Positions 37,701 through 51,100 of a stretch of 64,000 nucleotides of DNA are shown here, piece by piece. A program made the translations under genes and the position numbers. The DNA comes from Dipylidium caninum. Lineage: Eukaryota; Platyhelminthes; Cestoda; Cyclophyllidea; Dipylidiidae. Every line of letters starts with the position of its first letter. Position 1 is the stretch's first letter. Location: assembly GCA_017562135.1 (NCBI GenBank), contig QEYB01000991.1, positions 248,001-312,000 on the forward strand. Reading direction: 5' to 3'. The notes under the pieces are model-generated. The model was not told the origin of the DNA. It ran no database searches and saw nothing but the letters and a program-made list of their open reading frames with translations.

Positions 37701-39181
37701 CAGTGAGAAGGCGGCGCCTTGGTAGTAGTTAAAGTAAACATTATCCGCCTCTTTCTGCGCCAGCGGCGGCGGGAACACGGTCACACTGCGGACAGAGAGA
37801 ATTTAAGGCGGTAGAATATTTTGCAAAGTTTCATGTGCCCTGAGAAAGCCACTAAGGGCTTATTTTTCACCATACTATTTACTTGGCTTCGACAACATCT
37901 GCCGAAAAAATGCCGGCAAATCTTCTCCAGTGGCACCAATCACAGGCGCTTCGTTTAATCTCAACATACTCCTTTGCGAGTGTCTTTTTTTCCGAGGTTA
38001 AGACGCTTAAATCTGTGTTTATTTATTTACCTTTTAAGGGAAATAGGCTCGTCAATCAGCCTCTGCTATGGGTAAATTAGTCTGGGCGTCTCACCGCTGT
38101 TACCATTCAACTTCAGCTGGCCTGCACAAACACAGACTGTGTAAAATTTTGTTTAAGTTGATTTTAGTGGGAGTTCAAAAGGCTCCCTTCTTTGCCGCGG
38201 CTCGAGGAGCCAAGTAAAGAAAAATGCCAGAAAGTGTCGCCTCTATTGTAGACCTCGACGACGTGGGACGAAACGTCCTGACCGGCTTTGCGCGATCGGT
38301 AGGGACTGGATTGAGGAATGCCAATCCTCGTCAGCGGCCACTTCTGTCAAGAACTCCACTCTCCCGTCCGCCGGACGGCCCGTGGACAATCACTTTAGCA
38401 CCACAGATGCTCGACATGAATACGCTGAAAATAAAGCTAACAACGGTAGCTGGGCAAAGGTGTGTGGACTACCAAAGAGACTTCGTGGAGAAACAGACGA
38501 CACGGAATAAAAAAGAGTATAAAGACGCCAGTTAAGGAGATATCAACAATATTTACGAGGATAAATGGGAAAGAGATGCAATCGCCACCGATGTCGGGGT
38601 CAACAGTGCTGCTTAAGTGAATGTACGTTATTTCCGACCAGTGAGGGGATGTTTTTTAATGGAGAGAGAAGGAGGATGGGACAGAGCGATGGAGGAGAGA
38701 TAGCAGAATGCCGGAGTAGAGGAGCAGCGTGTATCGCTGCCCGGAGTAGGCTATGATCATCTACCGATTTGATTTACTTACACATTTATCTCTCGACATT
38801 ATTCCGTTGCCTCAAACTGTACTTCCGCTGCGGTGACATCATAAAAAGACTGCATCTGCAATCTCTCTGCTATGCCCCGTACTCTTTCGCGGCGTTATTA
38901 CCTAATGGGAGTTTGAGATAACTCGAAACACCCAAAGTGGCAACTCACTTCCGCGATCAAGTGTTCACTTCAGAGTTTCAACTATAGGAAATGATGTTGT
39001 GTTTGAAATTTTTTCCCCCCAAAATACAAAAATACCCTTCCTTGCAAGTGGTACACCTTACCAAATGCAGTGCCCTCTTTGAATGAGAGCAAATTAAACT
39101 CCACGGCGTATTTACAAAAAAGAAGCAAACAGTCACAATTGTACAGACACACACGCACTCAGGGAAGGAGAAGATGGTGCA
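28719..39181. other. About 10.5 kb with no recognised gene
   Basis: This lies between the LAS1-like start and the RGK stop. The first 1.5 kb is AT-rich like the flanking gene cluster; from about 30 kb the GC content rises and many short open frames appear on both strands. None resembles a family I know. It must contain the RGK 3' UTR and the LAS1 promoter. One exon-like frame is listed separately at 35258-35487. Confidence 0.5.
35258..35487 (-). other. Candidate terminal coding exon, unknown product
   Basis: After an acceptor-like gttcacag, a frame stays open for about 75 codons to a TGA. It starts RQPVDTYRYSENIF and ends SLIHVDS. Codon texture looks coding and the composition suits a folded protein, but I recognise no family and found no partner exon. 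Chance is a real alternative. Confidence 0.2.
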
Positions 39182-42100
39182 TCATGACTTTTGCAGTTCC
39201 ATACAGGACTTTGCGGAGAATTGTTGCTTGAATATACGTTGCAGCATATTCTTGGGATTGGTCAGCGTTGAAGTCCAACTTTGGCGTCCCCGACTGTCGG
39301 AGGCGGAGGAAGAGGGCCCGGCGCCCTCGACGTGGTCGTGCATCGGCAGGCCCAGTCGAGTGAACTCGTGGTGCGCGATTTCCTTACGCCACTTGACCAC
39401 CATGTCCACGAGCAATTCGTCCACCAAGTGGTTAATCGCCGCGGATACCTCAAAGAAGGTGGCTCCGTTCGCCGCAGCAAATTTTCGTCCTCCTACACAG
39501 GATACGTAGCCCATCAAATCCCAAAGCAGAGGTGTCTGCATTCCTGCCGAAAGGAAGCCTACTTCTCGCGTGTGAGGCACTGGACACTGCACATCGGTAA
39601 CATAGGGCAGTTGTGGTGCTTGAGACTTAATTACCATCACAAATTGTCGAATGTTCACGAGGTTTCACTTCCAAGTGTCTCGAAGAAGGCAACTTATTGT
39701 GTAAAAGTTAACTCTTACTGAGATTGTCGGTAAAAATCTGAGGACACCTCCTTTGGAAAAACACTAAAGATGAGAAAGAAGACCCGACGAACACCGAGAA
39801 CGTGAAGGCGAACGCTAGTTGTTGTGTTCATTTACACAGATTGTAAGCTCGTGGCAGTGAATGGGAGGAATTTCGTCCCAACCCATTAACGATAGACGAC
39901 AACGAATGTACCAGGCTCCCAATTACACATTAATTAGACAATTATTTTTAATTAAAACGTCAGAATTCCGCGGAATTTCGCATTCCATTTAGGTACCTTG
40001 AGTCAGGAGACGAAGTGAATAAATGAAATTAAATCTCCTCTACCTTTGGACGTGTTTTGGTTTCACAGTCCACAACTCTTAACCCACAAAAACACTCTGG
40101 AAACAATGTGAATCCACAAAGGTGAGCACAGAATGGTGGGAGAAGGCAATAACTGGGACGATAGGAAGTGGTCGGAGCAAAAGAGGGTCCTTAATGTCCC
40201 CAATTTCATTTCACCTTCAGCCAGTGGGGCTGCAACACTCCGCCTACGCGTTATCAACCCGTAATATTCCTTTTTTATCCTCTTTTATCCAACTGTCTAG
40301 ATTTGACGGACCATTGAGTCGCAAGGAGATGTGCAGCCAGTAGTAAATGGGCAAGTCCCCGCACCTTCCTCTCCCGTCGTCTAATGTTCACTGAAAGATG
40401 AACTGGAGATCGTCGTTGGAAGGTGGCCTCGCCGCACAAGAAGCAGAACGCTCCGGGGCAGAAGACATTCGCCTTGAAAATAACTCCTCCCACAAGCATA
40501 ATCACAGGGACGAAAACAACTCGGCCTTCAACCTGTACGCCCACAGGCAATTAGTCGACGGGGCGCGGATTAAAGTTTCTTTAGGTCAACATCTCCGCGC
40601 CACCACGGGCTGCGTGGAGGACACAAAAGAGCAAAAGATGTGGGCTTCAAAAGAAAGGTAGACTCGTCTTTGCGAATTTCAAAATGCTCATGTTTTACAC
40701 ATTGTGAGGCTATTGTATTTCGAAGAGGAGGAAGGGGAATATTTTGCATTTACTTGCAATACAAAGTATGTTGATACGAGAAAAAAAATTATATCATGTT
40801 TTATCAGACTACACCATCGTGGTAAAGAGAGGCTCCGGATTTCCGTTTCCAACTCGCCCCGCCTCAGTTCGCCGTTTGGAGGCTACAACCGCCGTTTAAA
40901 GCCGTGATTTCGTTAGGGAGCGGAACTTTTTGATACATAAACGCACTCATGTATAAAAATTATCGAGACACAAACTAACATGAAGGCAAACAAGTGAAAA
41001 TTGCACTACAGTTGCAAAATTGAGGTGTAATTGGCCGGGACTGGAAAACTCTCCGACCAGGTAGTTAAACATGCAAGGCCAGACAAAATTTTGCTGTCTT
41101 CAGTCCAAAAGTGGTCAAATAACTGCTCATTAAATATGCAACTCTTCGCCTAAGCGTCTTGAAAGATGCTCGTGTGTCACAAGAGTCTAACCAAAATCTA
41201 CATGTGGCAGGCTTTTATGAGGAGGATGTTCGGGTGGCCACATTTTTAATTAAAGGCACTAAATTATGAGCCAAAAAGAAGCTACTACTTTGTTTGGCTC
41301 TGGAAATGCGGAACAGTCTCGTCTTCATCATTGAGAGGCAGATTTGGGAAAGTGCGATTTCCCGTCTCTCCTTAAACCTCCAAGGCCCCGAAAGACTGAA
41401 CAGTTGGAGGGAATTAGAAGAGCAATGGGGAGGAAGGGGCAAATCCATGTAGGAGTCGAGGATGAAATGAACGTGAAAGAATGGGAAAAATGAAGAGGGA
41501 ACAAAAATGGAGTGGCCCCTAAACTCACTAAAATCAGTTTACTTTAAAAAATGGAAGCAAATAAAGCTGAGAGGCGTTATTTCTAGTCAAAACAGTGTAA
41601 CGCGTGTTGGCGGTGGCAGAAGACCAAGTTGACAGGCGCGGGTGGAAATAACAAACGTTGAAAACATCATAAAATTCGGGCAAACAAACCCCGGATTTGA
41701 CAGTTGAACATCAACGATGGAAGCTGGCGTGAAGAAAGTACAATTCGGTGCAACCTTCAAAATTGGATGTCAACTAAGGAAGGAGCGCTTTTCCACCCAT
41801 GGCTAAAATAATTTCATTTGTGTTGTGAACTTTTAACAAGCAGCCAGTTGCTCGTCTGGAGAAGCAGAAAACTTCGGCTTTTAGTACTCACTGCTTTAGT
41901 GGTCACTTGTTTCTCTCCTTGAGTGAAAATTGAATTTTTACGAATGGAAGAAAGAAAGGGCGGACAGGAGACTTACTTTGCGTGGTTACCTGGCGACTCC
42001 TCACGAGGTCAGTTTTATTTCCAACCAGGTATAAAAGCCGCAATTTTCCGTCTGACCGCTTGATTTCTTGAATTTGCTTAAAGATTGACTTGGCCACCTT

Positions 42101-45100
42101 AAACGACGCCTCCTCGTCGACTGCGTACACCACAACGTAGATATCCACGTCCAGTATGCGCATTTCAAACTGAAAGGAGAGAGGCCGCCACCTTCAAGGG
42201 CGAGGAAACACGACCGCGGGGATCAAATAATTGCCAAAAAAGCTATAATTTTCTTAGTTGGCCGAATAATATGAATTAGCACATTGGAATATCAACTTAA
42301 TTGGTGTTAGCGCAAAGGATTCGGCGGTGGAAGCTGCTCACTGGGGCGAGGAGACGTGGAGTGAGGAGGGTGGGTCGTCAACAACCACTTCGGACTGCGG
42401 CATGGCTCTCGTCTGAAGAGGGGGACTTGGACAAAACAACTAAATTTGGCCCTCTGATGTATTTAAGGAAACAAAGCTTTTGTGGGACATTTAGGTGGAT
42501 TACGAACAACATAACAGTAAAAATAGCTACATCAGTCGTATGCAGCTATTAAGCAGTCGCGACAGGCCACAGACGGCGTTTAGTCAGCATCTACGTCAGT
42601 AGTGAGGCGGAAAATTAAAAAAAACAGCCCTTGAGGAGGGTGGCCTCAAAATATCCTCCCTCTACGCCATCGCGGACGTCGACGAAGGGGACACATGCTC
42701 GGGAGTAATTCTGGGGTCCATTAGCCCTCCTTGCCAAAAATAAGCTCGGCTGGTGTGGAGTGCGCCATGAAAACCCTAAATGGGAATTCTTCGCTGCATC
42801 TTCCCAACCCCTCTGAGGTACTTTTACGGTGTTAGCGATGAAAGAGGAGAGCACGGGGAGGCTTCGTGCACGCCTGGCCGATTATTAACACACGTCAAGA
42901 ATGGAAGTCGGGCGGGAATGTTGAGAAGAGGAATGTCCTCAATTTTTAATTAACTCCTAACCCACACAACACCCGAGGTTGTTTATTCTTATCATCTCCA
43001 ATTCCCATGACCGCAGTTATATTTGTATTAGCGGCAAAATGGTCCAGATTGGATTTTATTTACTTAATCGCTGCTCAATTAGATTGATGGGATTTTCATT
43101 AAATTTGCCTCAGTGACTTGGGGTCGAAAGCACCGGAGGGTGTGTTAACAAGAAGCGTATAAACAAAAATACACGAGAGAAAGCGGGACGCACCCCTAAA
43201 AATATTTAACACGGTCAACAAAACAAGGCTATTTTCATGAGTCGATGCAACAATTTGTTGTCCAACAGCGTCGGCACCACTTCATCATGGAGGAAGCAGG
43301 CTCAGTTATTTTAGTCCTTATCCAAATCGCAATCACACTAATGTAGCATTTTATATGAGACGTCTGGGCGGCATAAATTGCTCCACGTCGGGCTGCTCGG
43401 AGTCGCGAAATGCACTCAAGACATTTGCGCTCCGCTTTAAAATGTCCTGCAAGGAGCCCGAGGAAATGCCACTGGGGCAAGTCGGCCAGGAGGGCTTAGA
43501 GGGGAGTGTGGGATGTAACAAAAAAGCCTCGAGCCCCCGGTCTGATGAGACTGCGACGGGGATTAGGGAGGCGATTGCCTATTTGACATAATCGTATTTG
43601 CACTGGTCGACAGACTTCATTTTAGAGTAAAAAAGGAGAGAGAATGCGAATCCCTTAACAGCTTTAGTGATGTCATTCTCAGTGAGATGCAATTCACCCT
43701 CACTTTCATGAACTGTTCAAAAATCTCCTTCTCGAGTCCCCTCTGAATAGTGGCAAGTTGCATAGCCTCTTCGGATCTCCCGTCTGTAGTTATGCTTTAG
43801 TTTCTTTTGTCCACTTAAACGGCGAAGAGAAGATATGCTATCTGGCGGAAAGGACGTTGATATTCTAGTAACCCGTCAATATTAAAAAAGGGAAAGAAAT
43901 TCCTTCGTGACCCAGGCTCATCAGCCATAAGTTTGTCTTTTTTCTCCCATCTTTGTATCCCACGAAAATCCTGCGCTCGTCATACCTCGACTTTATCCGC
44001 TCCGCAATGGTGTCTCCCAAGTGCCACAGCCTAAGGCCTTTGATAAGGAATACAAAATGGCCTACTTCACTCTAGGGAATTCCTACCACAAGGTATTAGC
44101 TATTTGCGCAGTTTATAATGAATAAATCTGGAGATGGGAAAATGGCTTCTTCGGACTGAGGCTAGAGTTCTAGTCTGGATTTGGGGCAAGCAGATGAATC
44201 GGCGCCATCAACCCTTTTTCGACTCGTCGGCTTTATCTACTGAGTAGGCGTCTGCTTGTAGGATTGTCGGAGGACGTTCCCAGGCACGAATCTTCTTCCA
44301 CTCCTCTGTTCCGAGCCCATTAATATTTCATGAAAGCTTGGAAGGTTGCCGAATAGTGAGAAATGCATGAGTTCTCCCGCCAGTGTCATTAATGAACATT
44401 TCATTGCCTTAAAGCTCCATTAAGCCAATAGTGGCGAGCTTTAACGCGTCCGATTGAAGACATTCCCGTTTCGCGTAATTCTAACAATGAGCACAAAGAA
44501 AGCTCCTCAAGATGATATTAAATACCGCCAAATTGGTTGTTGAAATTGCGTCTTAGCAGGCTGCGAATGCATTTTCCTGCACGACATTTGAGGCTCGCTA
44601 ACTGTGTTGACGTGACGCCTTGCCATCTTCCATGCACCTACCCACGGAGCTATCTGATGGAGGCTTCAATTTTTCGCCCTACAGAAAAGTTCACAATTAT
44701 GTACGAAAATACTCTACGGAAAATGTGGCTCTAATCTGTCCCAAAAATCGTCTTCCCCAAAGGAATGTTTTTTTCGCACGTGCCTTTGATTTGTCATTCC
44801 CGTTGAAGACGTGCCAAAGGGAAGAGCGTCCCGAAGGACGACGTCGGGCTTTCTCGGCGTTGCCGTATTACTGCCCTACCGTGCCACTGTATTCGGTTAG
44901 TAAAAGTGCCCAAGTTGAGTACAGCATAGTTTTCGTGCAGAACACACGCGTGTACGAGTTCTGGCTTCATTTCGCCGTGGCTAGTGCAATAAAATACCAT
45001 TTGGGAGGAGGAATTAACCAGTGTCACGCGATTATGGGGAAAATGCATGCAATACGGCGGATTGTTACTTTAAGCCATCGGAGATTGAGTCCTGGGTCAA

Positions 45101-48100
45101 ATCACACCGCTGAGACTTCCACACCCTGCAGGCATGGCATACTGAGTGCCATCGAGAATGCTGACATTCATGCACAGGAAGCCTCCTATGTATAATCATA
45201 TTTCCGCGAATCTTGTGTATGATCTGTGCAGTGGAGTCAATGTTGTGCATTCCTTTTTTGCAGAGAACTTAGTAACCTAACTTAAAACGGAATTGTCAAG
45301 TAAGGAAGTGGTGGATGCACAAAGCTGCAGCACCGAGTGGATGAGAGGTGCAAGCGTTACTCTATCTGCGTAAAGTTCGGGACTTGCCTATTCACCCCCA
45401 GAAATCTAACTAAAATATAAATCGTAGTGTAAGCGCATTCCTCAAATCATGGACGCTCCAGTACCAAATTGGGAGAGGCCGAGAACATGCTAAAAAGGAG
45501 TGTGTTAGGTAAAAATTCCATTATGGCAAAAATGAAAGTAGATCGAAGGTCGTGCAGGCTTGTGATCTTTAAAGCATTTTTGAACCTAACATGATGAAAA
45601 TGAGGTCCACCCAGTTGAGATATTTGCTAAAGTTGCCTCCTATCTCATCTAAAAGCTGGTTTATTGACTAAAATCCCCAAAGAGAATAATAATTTGCTTA
45701 ACTATAGGTATAACACATTTGGAATTAGGGTTTCTGCAAGAGCAATTACCTTTAGGCATTACATATTTGAACTGGAGAATGCGAGTTATAAAATAGCTTA
45801 CAAGAGAACCTGACACATCTGTATGGAGGCAGAAGATCACTCATTTACTTTTGAATAACAAATCGAACAAAAATTTTACCCTAACTTAGAAACCTACATA
45901 ATTTCTTTATAAAAACTGATATGAAAGTATTATTGTCACGTAATAATACCTATGAAACGCGAAACAGAAAAGATTGGAATACGAGTGTAATGCAATAAAT
46001 TAAGTTTTAATTAAGCACCATCCTCTGGCAACTACCATCAACACTCTACACAGCCAACTTATGTTACTTTATTAGTTGTTATAATAGGTGCTCTTACGCG
46101 CCTTGAAGGTCTTGGGGATTTTCAAAGCTTGCTTATTTGATGAGATCGCCTTGGAGGTTTTAACCAATTGCAAATAAGTATGGGGTATAAACTCGAAATC
46201 GGGTGTCCTGTTATCGAACTTCTTAGAATACATTTACAATCCTGACAGAGGTTTGAAATCTTCCGCAGAACTGTAGTTTCACCCAACGGCACCAAAATTC
46301 ATAAGCGCTGTAGTATGCTTAATGGAAAATGAAATCAAAGCAGAACATTTCACGATGATTTAACTTGCTTGTGGTCGACTCACTTGCTACTTTCCGCACA
46401 GCCGAAGACAAAACTGCAGATGTTGGGTCAGCTCAACCCCCACCGTAGGCATGAACAGGGGTATAATACCACACAAGCCGGTTCAAGCACAACCCAGAAG
46501 TTCTTAACACAACTTGATGATTTCGAAAACACACAAAATTGCTTTAGGATAAGTTTCATCAGTTGGATTTTATCCAGAATGCAGGCGGACGTTTCGTACT
46601 TCCCTCATGGTGCAAATAGGCATAAATGCGCACGTGCTTTCCCCTTTTTATGCCTTGCGTGAGTTTGCGGACAAAAGATCATCAACTTCCGCCCACAAGC
46701 TCCAGGTCTGATTAGACTAGGATGCGCAACTTACACGACATTTCGAGACACTACAGGCACAATTTCCCCTTTAATAACGAGCTCGCCTTGCCTCATCTTC
46801 ATCTGCTGTTTTGCCTCCAACTGACAATGCAATTTTAGACCATCTCTATTGACTTCAGAATTAGTGACTTCACAGAATTATAGAGGATAACATAATCTTT
46901 TTTCAGAAGGTAAAATTAACCGCCTTCGAACAGTTTTGGTGGAAGGTCTATTCGTACAGTTACGGCAACTTCTTCCTTCAAGAATATTTGTTTATTCCCT
47001 ATTGGCAGAACCACAAAAATCGTGCTTTTGGCACGTCACATTCCTTCATCAGGAGAGTAAAGAAGGATTTACTCTCCTCAGTGACATTTGTGACACCAGT
47101 ACCCAGTAGCTCATCGCTTAGGCAGTTCAGCGTCTCACCAACTGGCTTGAGGGAGAGTGACTTGCGTAGGCAGGTCCGACTAACGTTAACTCCTGCCTTA
47201 CAAATGGGAGGCCATGTGGGTGAGGGATAAGGCGGAGGGGAAAAGTGAGTGGAAAACCAACCTCAGGTTGCATTTTCCTGTCATGCACAATGGCGTCCGG
47301 TTTGAAATTGGTGAAACTCGATTTGCGCTGTTTAATTTCTGTTTGTTCATCGAGGTTTACGGTCGGAGTGACGGCGGAGACCGCACGCTGTCGGTGGATG
47401 GGTGCGCTAGGACTGCTGGGTGGTGGAGCGAAGAAAGAAAGACCTTCCTCGGTCAAATTAGTTTCCTCTGCCGCCTCCTCCCGAATGTTGTCGATTAGCA
47501 TAAGGCTTCGATTCCATCCGTCCACCTCGATCACCACAAAACGCTCCACACTGTCCTCTGAAACTATGGCGCGGAAGCACTTCAAATAATGAAGCTTCAT
47601 TTTTAATAGGCAAAACACGCTATTTTATTGCGCCTCCTCTTCCTAACTCTTGCACTATATAAGTTTTTCGAACTCTTACACTTCGTTCCCGGCCGCTGTG
47701 TACATGTTTTGAGGATTAGTTAAAAGGGAGACTGTTAATGGTTGCGCGCATACCAAAGTGCTGGCGGCAGCAAAAGTTTCACAAATGCACATTTGTTTAC
47801 GTTTTAGAACAAAAAAATCAACGGATTCAGAGTGGTAGTATGGAAGGGAGACTACTGAAATCATATCGAATTTCGACGGATGGTCTTAACTTCATTTATA
47901 TGACAGGATCAGTAAGGATGTACTGATGAAGGCAAAGAAATTAGCAGAGAACTTTGGCCGCCAAGGGGATTGGTATCAACTATCACGAGAAGATCCGAGG
48001 TCTTTGACTGTTTGAGAAAACACCGAATGATGCAAGTTGGTTTGAAAGAATTGCCACACTGCTAGAACTCGATGACGAGGAATAAAAGGAGGGTTGCGTT

Positions 48101-51100
48101 CCTCAGAGGTTTAATGTGGACTTTCATAGTTGGCAAATTCTCCGCGGAACGCGATTGAAATGCCTACTATGCTCACAATGGGAGGCTACCTTGCCAGTGA
48201 CAATACAGAACCAACGCATTCCCGACTGCAGTAGTCAAGAAAATCGCTCTTGCCGAAAGAGGGAGGTCGTCGTCAATCCTGAAGCACCCAGCTTGATGGC
48301 AATGGAGTAAAGATGGTAAAGGAAGGCGAACTTATCGTCTGCCCGACGACGAAGTCTCTACAGGGATTTGAATCGCTGCAGAAGGCAAAATTTGAAATGC
48401 GGCAGGGAGAATTGCAAAGTACGGCCCAAAAATTAACTATTATTTACTAAGATGCTAAACGGTAGACCGGCCACTTTCAGTGTGATTTTGAAAGAACTCG
48501 GTTGCGACGCGAGAAGAACTGAAAAAAAAGTTTCTGTAGTTCCAGTGGATGCGGACAGCAGGTTGTCCAAAAATGACTTTCTTCCGCCGTCGTCAGATTC
48601 TAAGGTGTCTATGAGGACGAGAGACACCTTTGCTCAAAATAACTCTTAGTCTCCGAGGAGGACACTTTTAATTTAGAGATAATTTAACTAACCTATGCCA
48701 TGAGGAAGATGAGGTTTAGGGCTAACATGGCTAGTAGATCTATTTTAAGGCAACTAAATGCGACGGCATTCAATTCACGTTCATATTTGCGTGACAGAAG
48801 AGTCCTTTCTGCGTGCAGCCTCCGTCTGCGTGTCAAATCACATTGAGAAGTGACATATCCACTGTCGCATTGGCCTACATGATTCTGTTTTGCCTCCCAT
48901 AAATTCAGCAGTGAGAAACTGGCGACAGAGCATGGTTTTGCCAACCGTGGGGCCACCGAGAATCTGCACTTTGACCGGGGCCGCGATGTTTGAGAGGCTG
49001 CAGGTCGAAGGGGGTCGAAGAGTCCCGGAGGGCGAATTCGGATGGTAGTCCGAGAAGAAGTTCCTGTCGCCTGATTTGGTCGAAGTTGGCTCGCAAATAG
49101 TCGAGTGCCGCTCTTGCCGCAGACTGATGGCATTCGGTGGATGGATGTAGGATTCGGAGAGCTTTGAGTGATGCCCCACCGGGGTGACCGCGCTGACCAC
49201 CGAACTGCGGGGCGAGTGGTGCGGATGACTGCAGTTTGACGTGTTGCGCGATCGAAAACTGTCGCCCTGCATGCAAAGACATTTGACCAGCTTACCCACC
49301 ACTTTCCACTTTCTTTTAGACCTCCGTCTGCCAATGTCATTGTATTAATGACAGGTTGCACTTGTTCTCACGACCCAATAACTTCCACCTACCCTCAAAA
49401 GGAAAACACTTTGGCCTTTATCCCACCTGTTTCTAGCAGATTTAACTGTAAGGTAGTAGAATAGTTATTAGATGTCTTCATTGAGGACGTGGTAAACAAG
49501 CGTCGGAGAAGACAAATCAAGAAAGTGATTGTCATAAATTGCTACAAAATTTAAGACACAGGAAGAAAGGCAAATATTCCGGACATGAAAAGATTTTACC
49601 TGCTCAGTGGCGTAATTCTATTACCACCTGCCACGAGGTGTAGTAAACAGGGAATTCCAAGATCCTTTATGACTGTTACCATAAAATATAACCTCTTATA
49701 GTAGTATTAAGGTTAAGAGACGAGTGGGACACCAGTAAAGGCGATTTCCAAGATATTTCTTTAGGAAAAAGTATTCATTAACTTAAATATTTAATGGCAG
49801 GCCAGGAAATCCCAATGTCGTCCGGGTGCGATGTTCTGTGCCTACGAGCGAACGTTCGGACCCACCATTTGTGCCGCCTCATTCGAGTACGAGGAGTCAG
49901 CGCGATGAGGTGAGGTGTTGGTCGCTCAGATCAGAAATGTTGGGGGGTAAATGGGGCATGGGGAGGGACAGAAAGGGGAGCAAGGGAGTGCTATCTCCTC
50001 TCCCTCCCATTTCAACCTCCTCCTAAAAGTGCACGTGTTTTCGCGGCTAAGTGTTAGTTGTGATTTATGGCTATTGGTGTTACCCTCGAAAGGCGGAATA
50101 AGACACCGGTTGGGCAATCGCCCCCTTCTGTCCAGCTTGTTTCAAAGATTCCTCGGAGTTTCAGTAGGTACACCTTCTCACTAATCATCAGGCCTTCAAT
50201 CAAATTCATGGCAACTTATCTCGTTTCAGACCCTCCATGCAGTTGCCTAAGGAGGAGTTGCGTTGAGGGACTGTCTTTGAAGTTGACTGATCGGTTTATG
50301 TAACTGCGGGAGACATCGGGGCTTCAAAGAAGCATTAACCGCCAAGTTTATTAAGTGCTTTGCGCACTGAACTTCGACCTCATCTTCATCTTGAGAAGAG
50401 ATTTCTGGTGCCGGGGCAGAGGTTATTTGACGGAGCAGGAGAAACACTCCGATTTTTATACATCTTCAGGCGATTGTTTCTACAGCCTTTGCAACCAAAT
50501 TTGATGTTTTACCGAGGCACAAGTTTCGTAGAATGTCTCCATACAGAGGAGGCAATTGGCCGAAAAGCCGGAAAAACAGGAGGGCAGAAAAGAGACGAAT
50601 AGCTCAAGTTAATAGCGTCATTCTCTTTCGTTTGAAGTTAAAAGTCTTTAAGCAGAGAAGTAGCGATACACTCACGTAATGCTCGCCAGCCTGATCGTTA
50701 GATGATCATTTAAAAACATCAATTGTTGAAAACCGCTTTCCGCAAACGAAAGTTAAAGCATGTCATACTGACAGTTACCAACCATTTTTTCGGACACGAA
50801 TTGGGACATTTTGCTGACTCATAGGAATTTCGCGCCTCATGGAAAAGGAGACACAATTAGTGGAACACAAATATCTACCCACTTGTCTACTCCAAGTCCG
50901 CTCTTCTCCTGTCATCAGGCCTTTCCACGAATTGTGGCCTGGAAAGGCGACGCAAACGGCTTAATTTTCTTTCTTTTAGCAAAAGTAGATTAAATATGGG
51001 CATGTTCGACAATCATTTAATTATAACTATAAAATGTCTTCGAGTCCGTTGTTTATAACAGAAATGCTTGAAATTTAGTCTAAAATGCCAAAAAGATATA

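Noticed and set aside
44620..45195. Longest plus-strand open frame in the RGK intron (191 codons)
   Set aside because: No recognisable family, first ATG only internal, no splice or promoter support. A frame this long is expected about once by chance in six frames of 64 kb.
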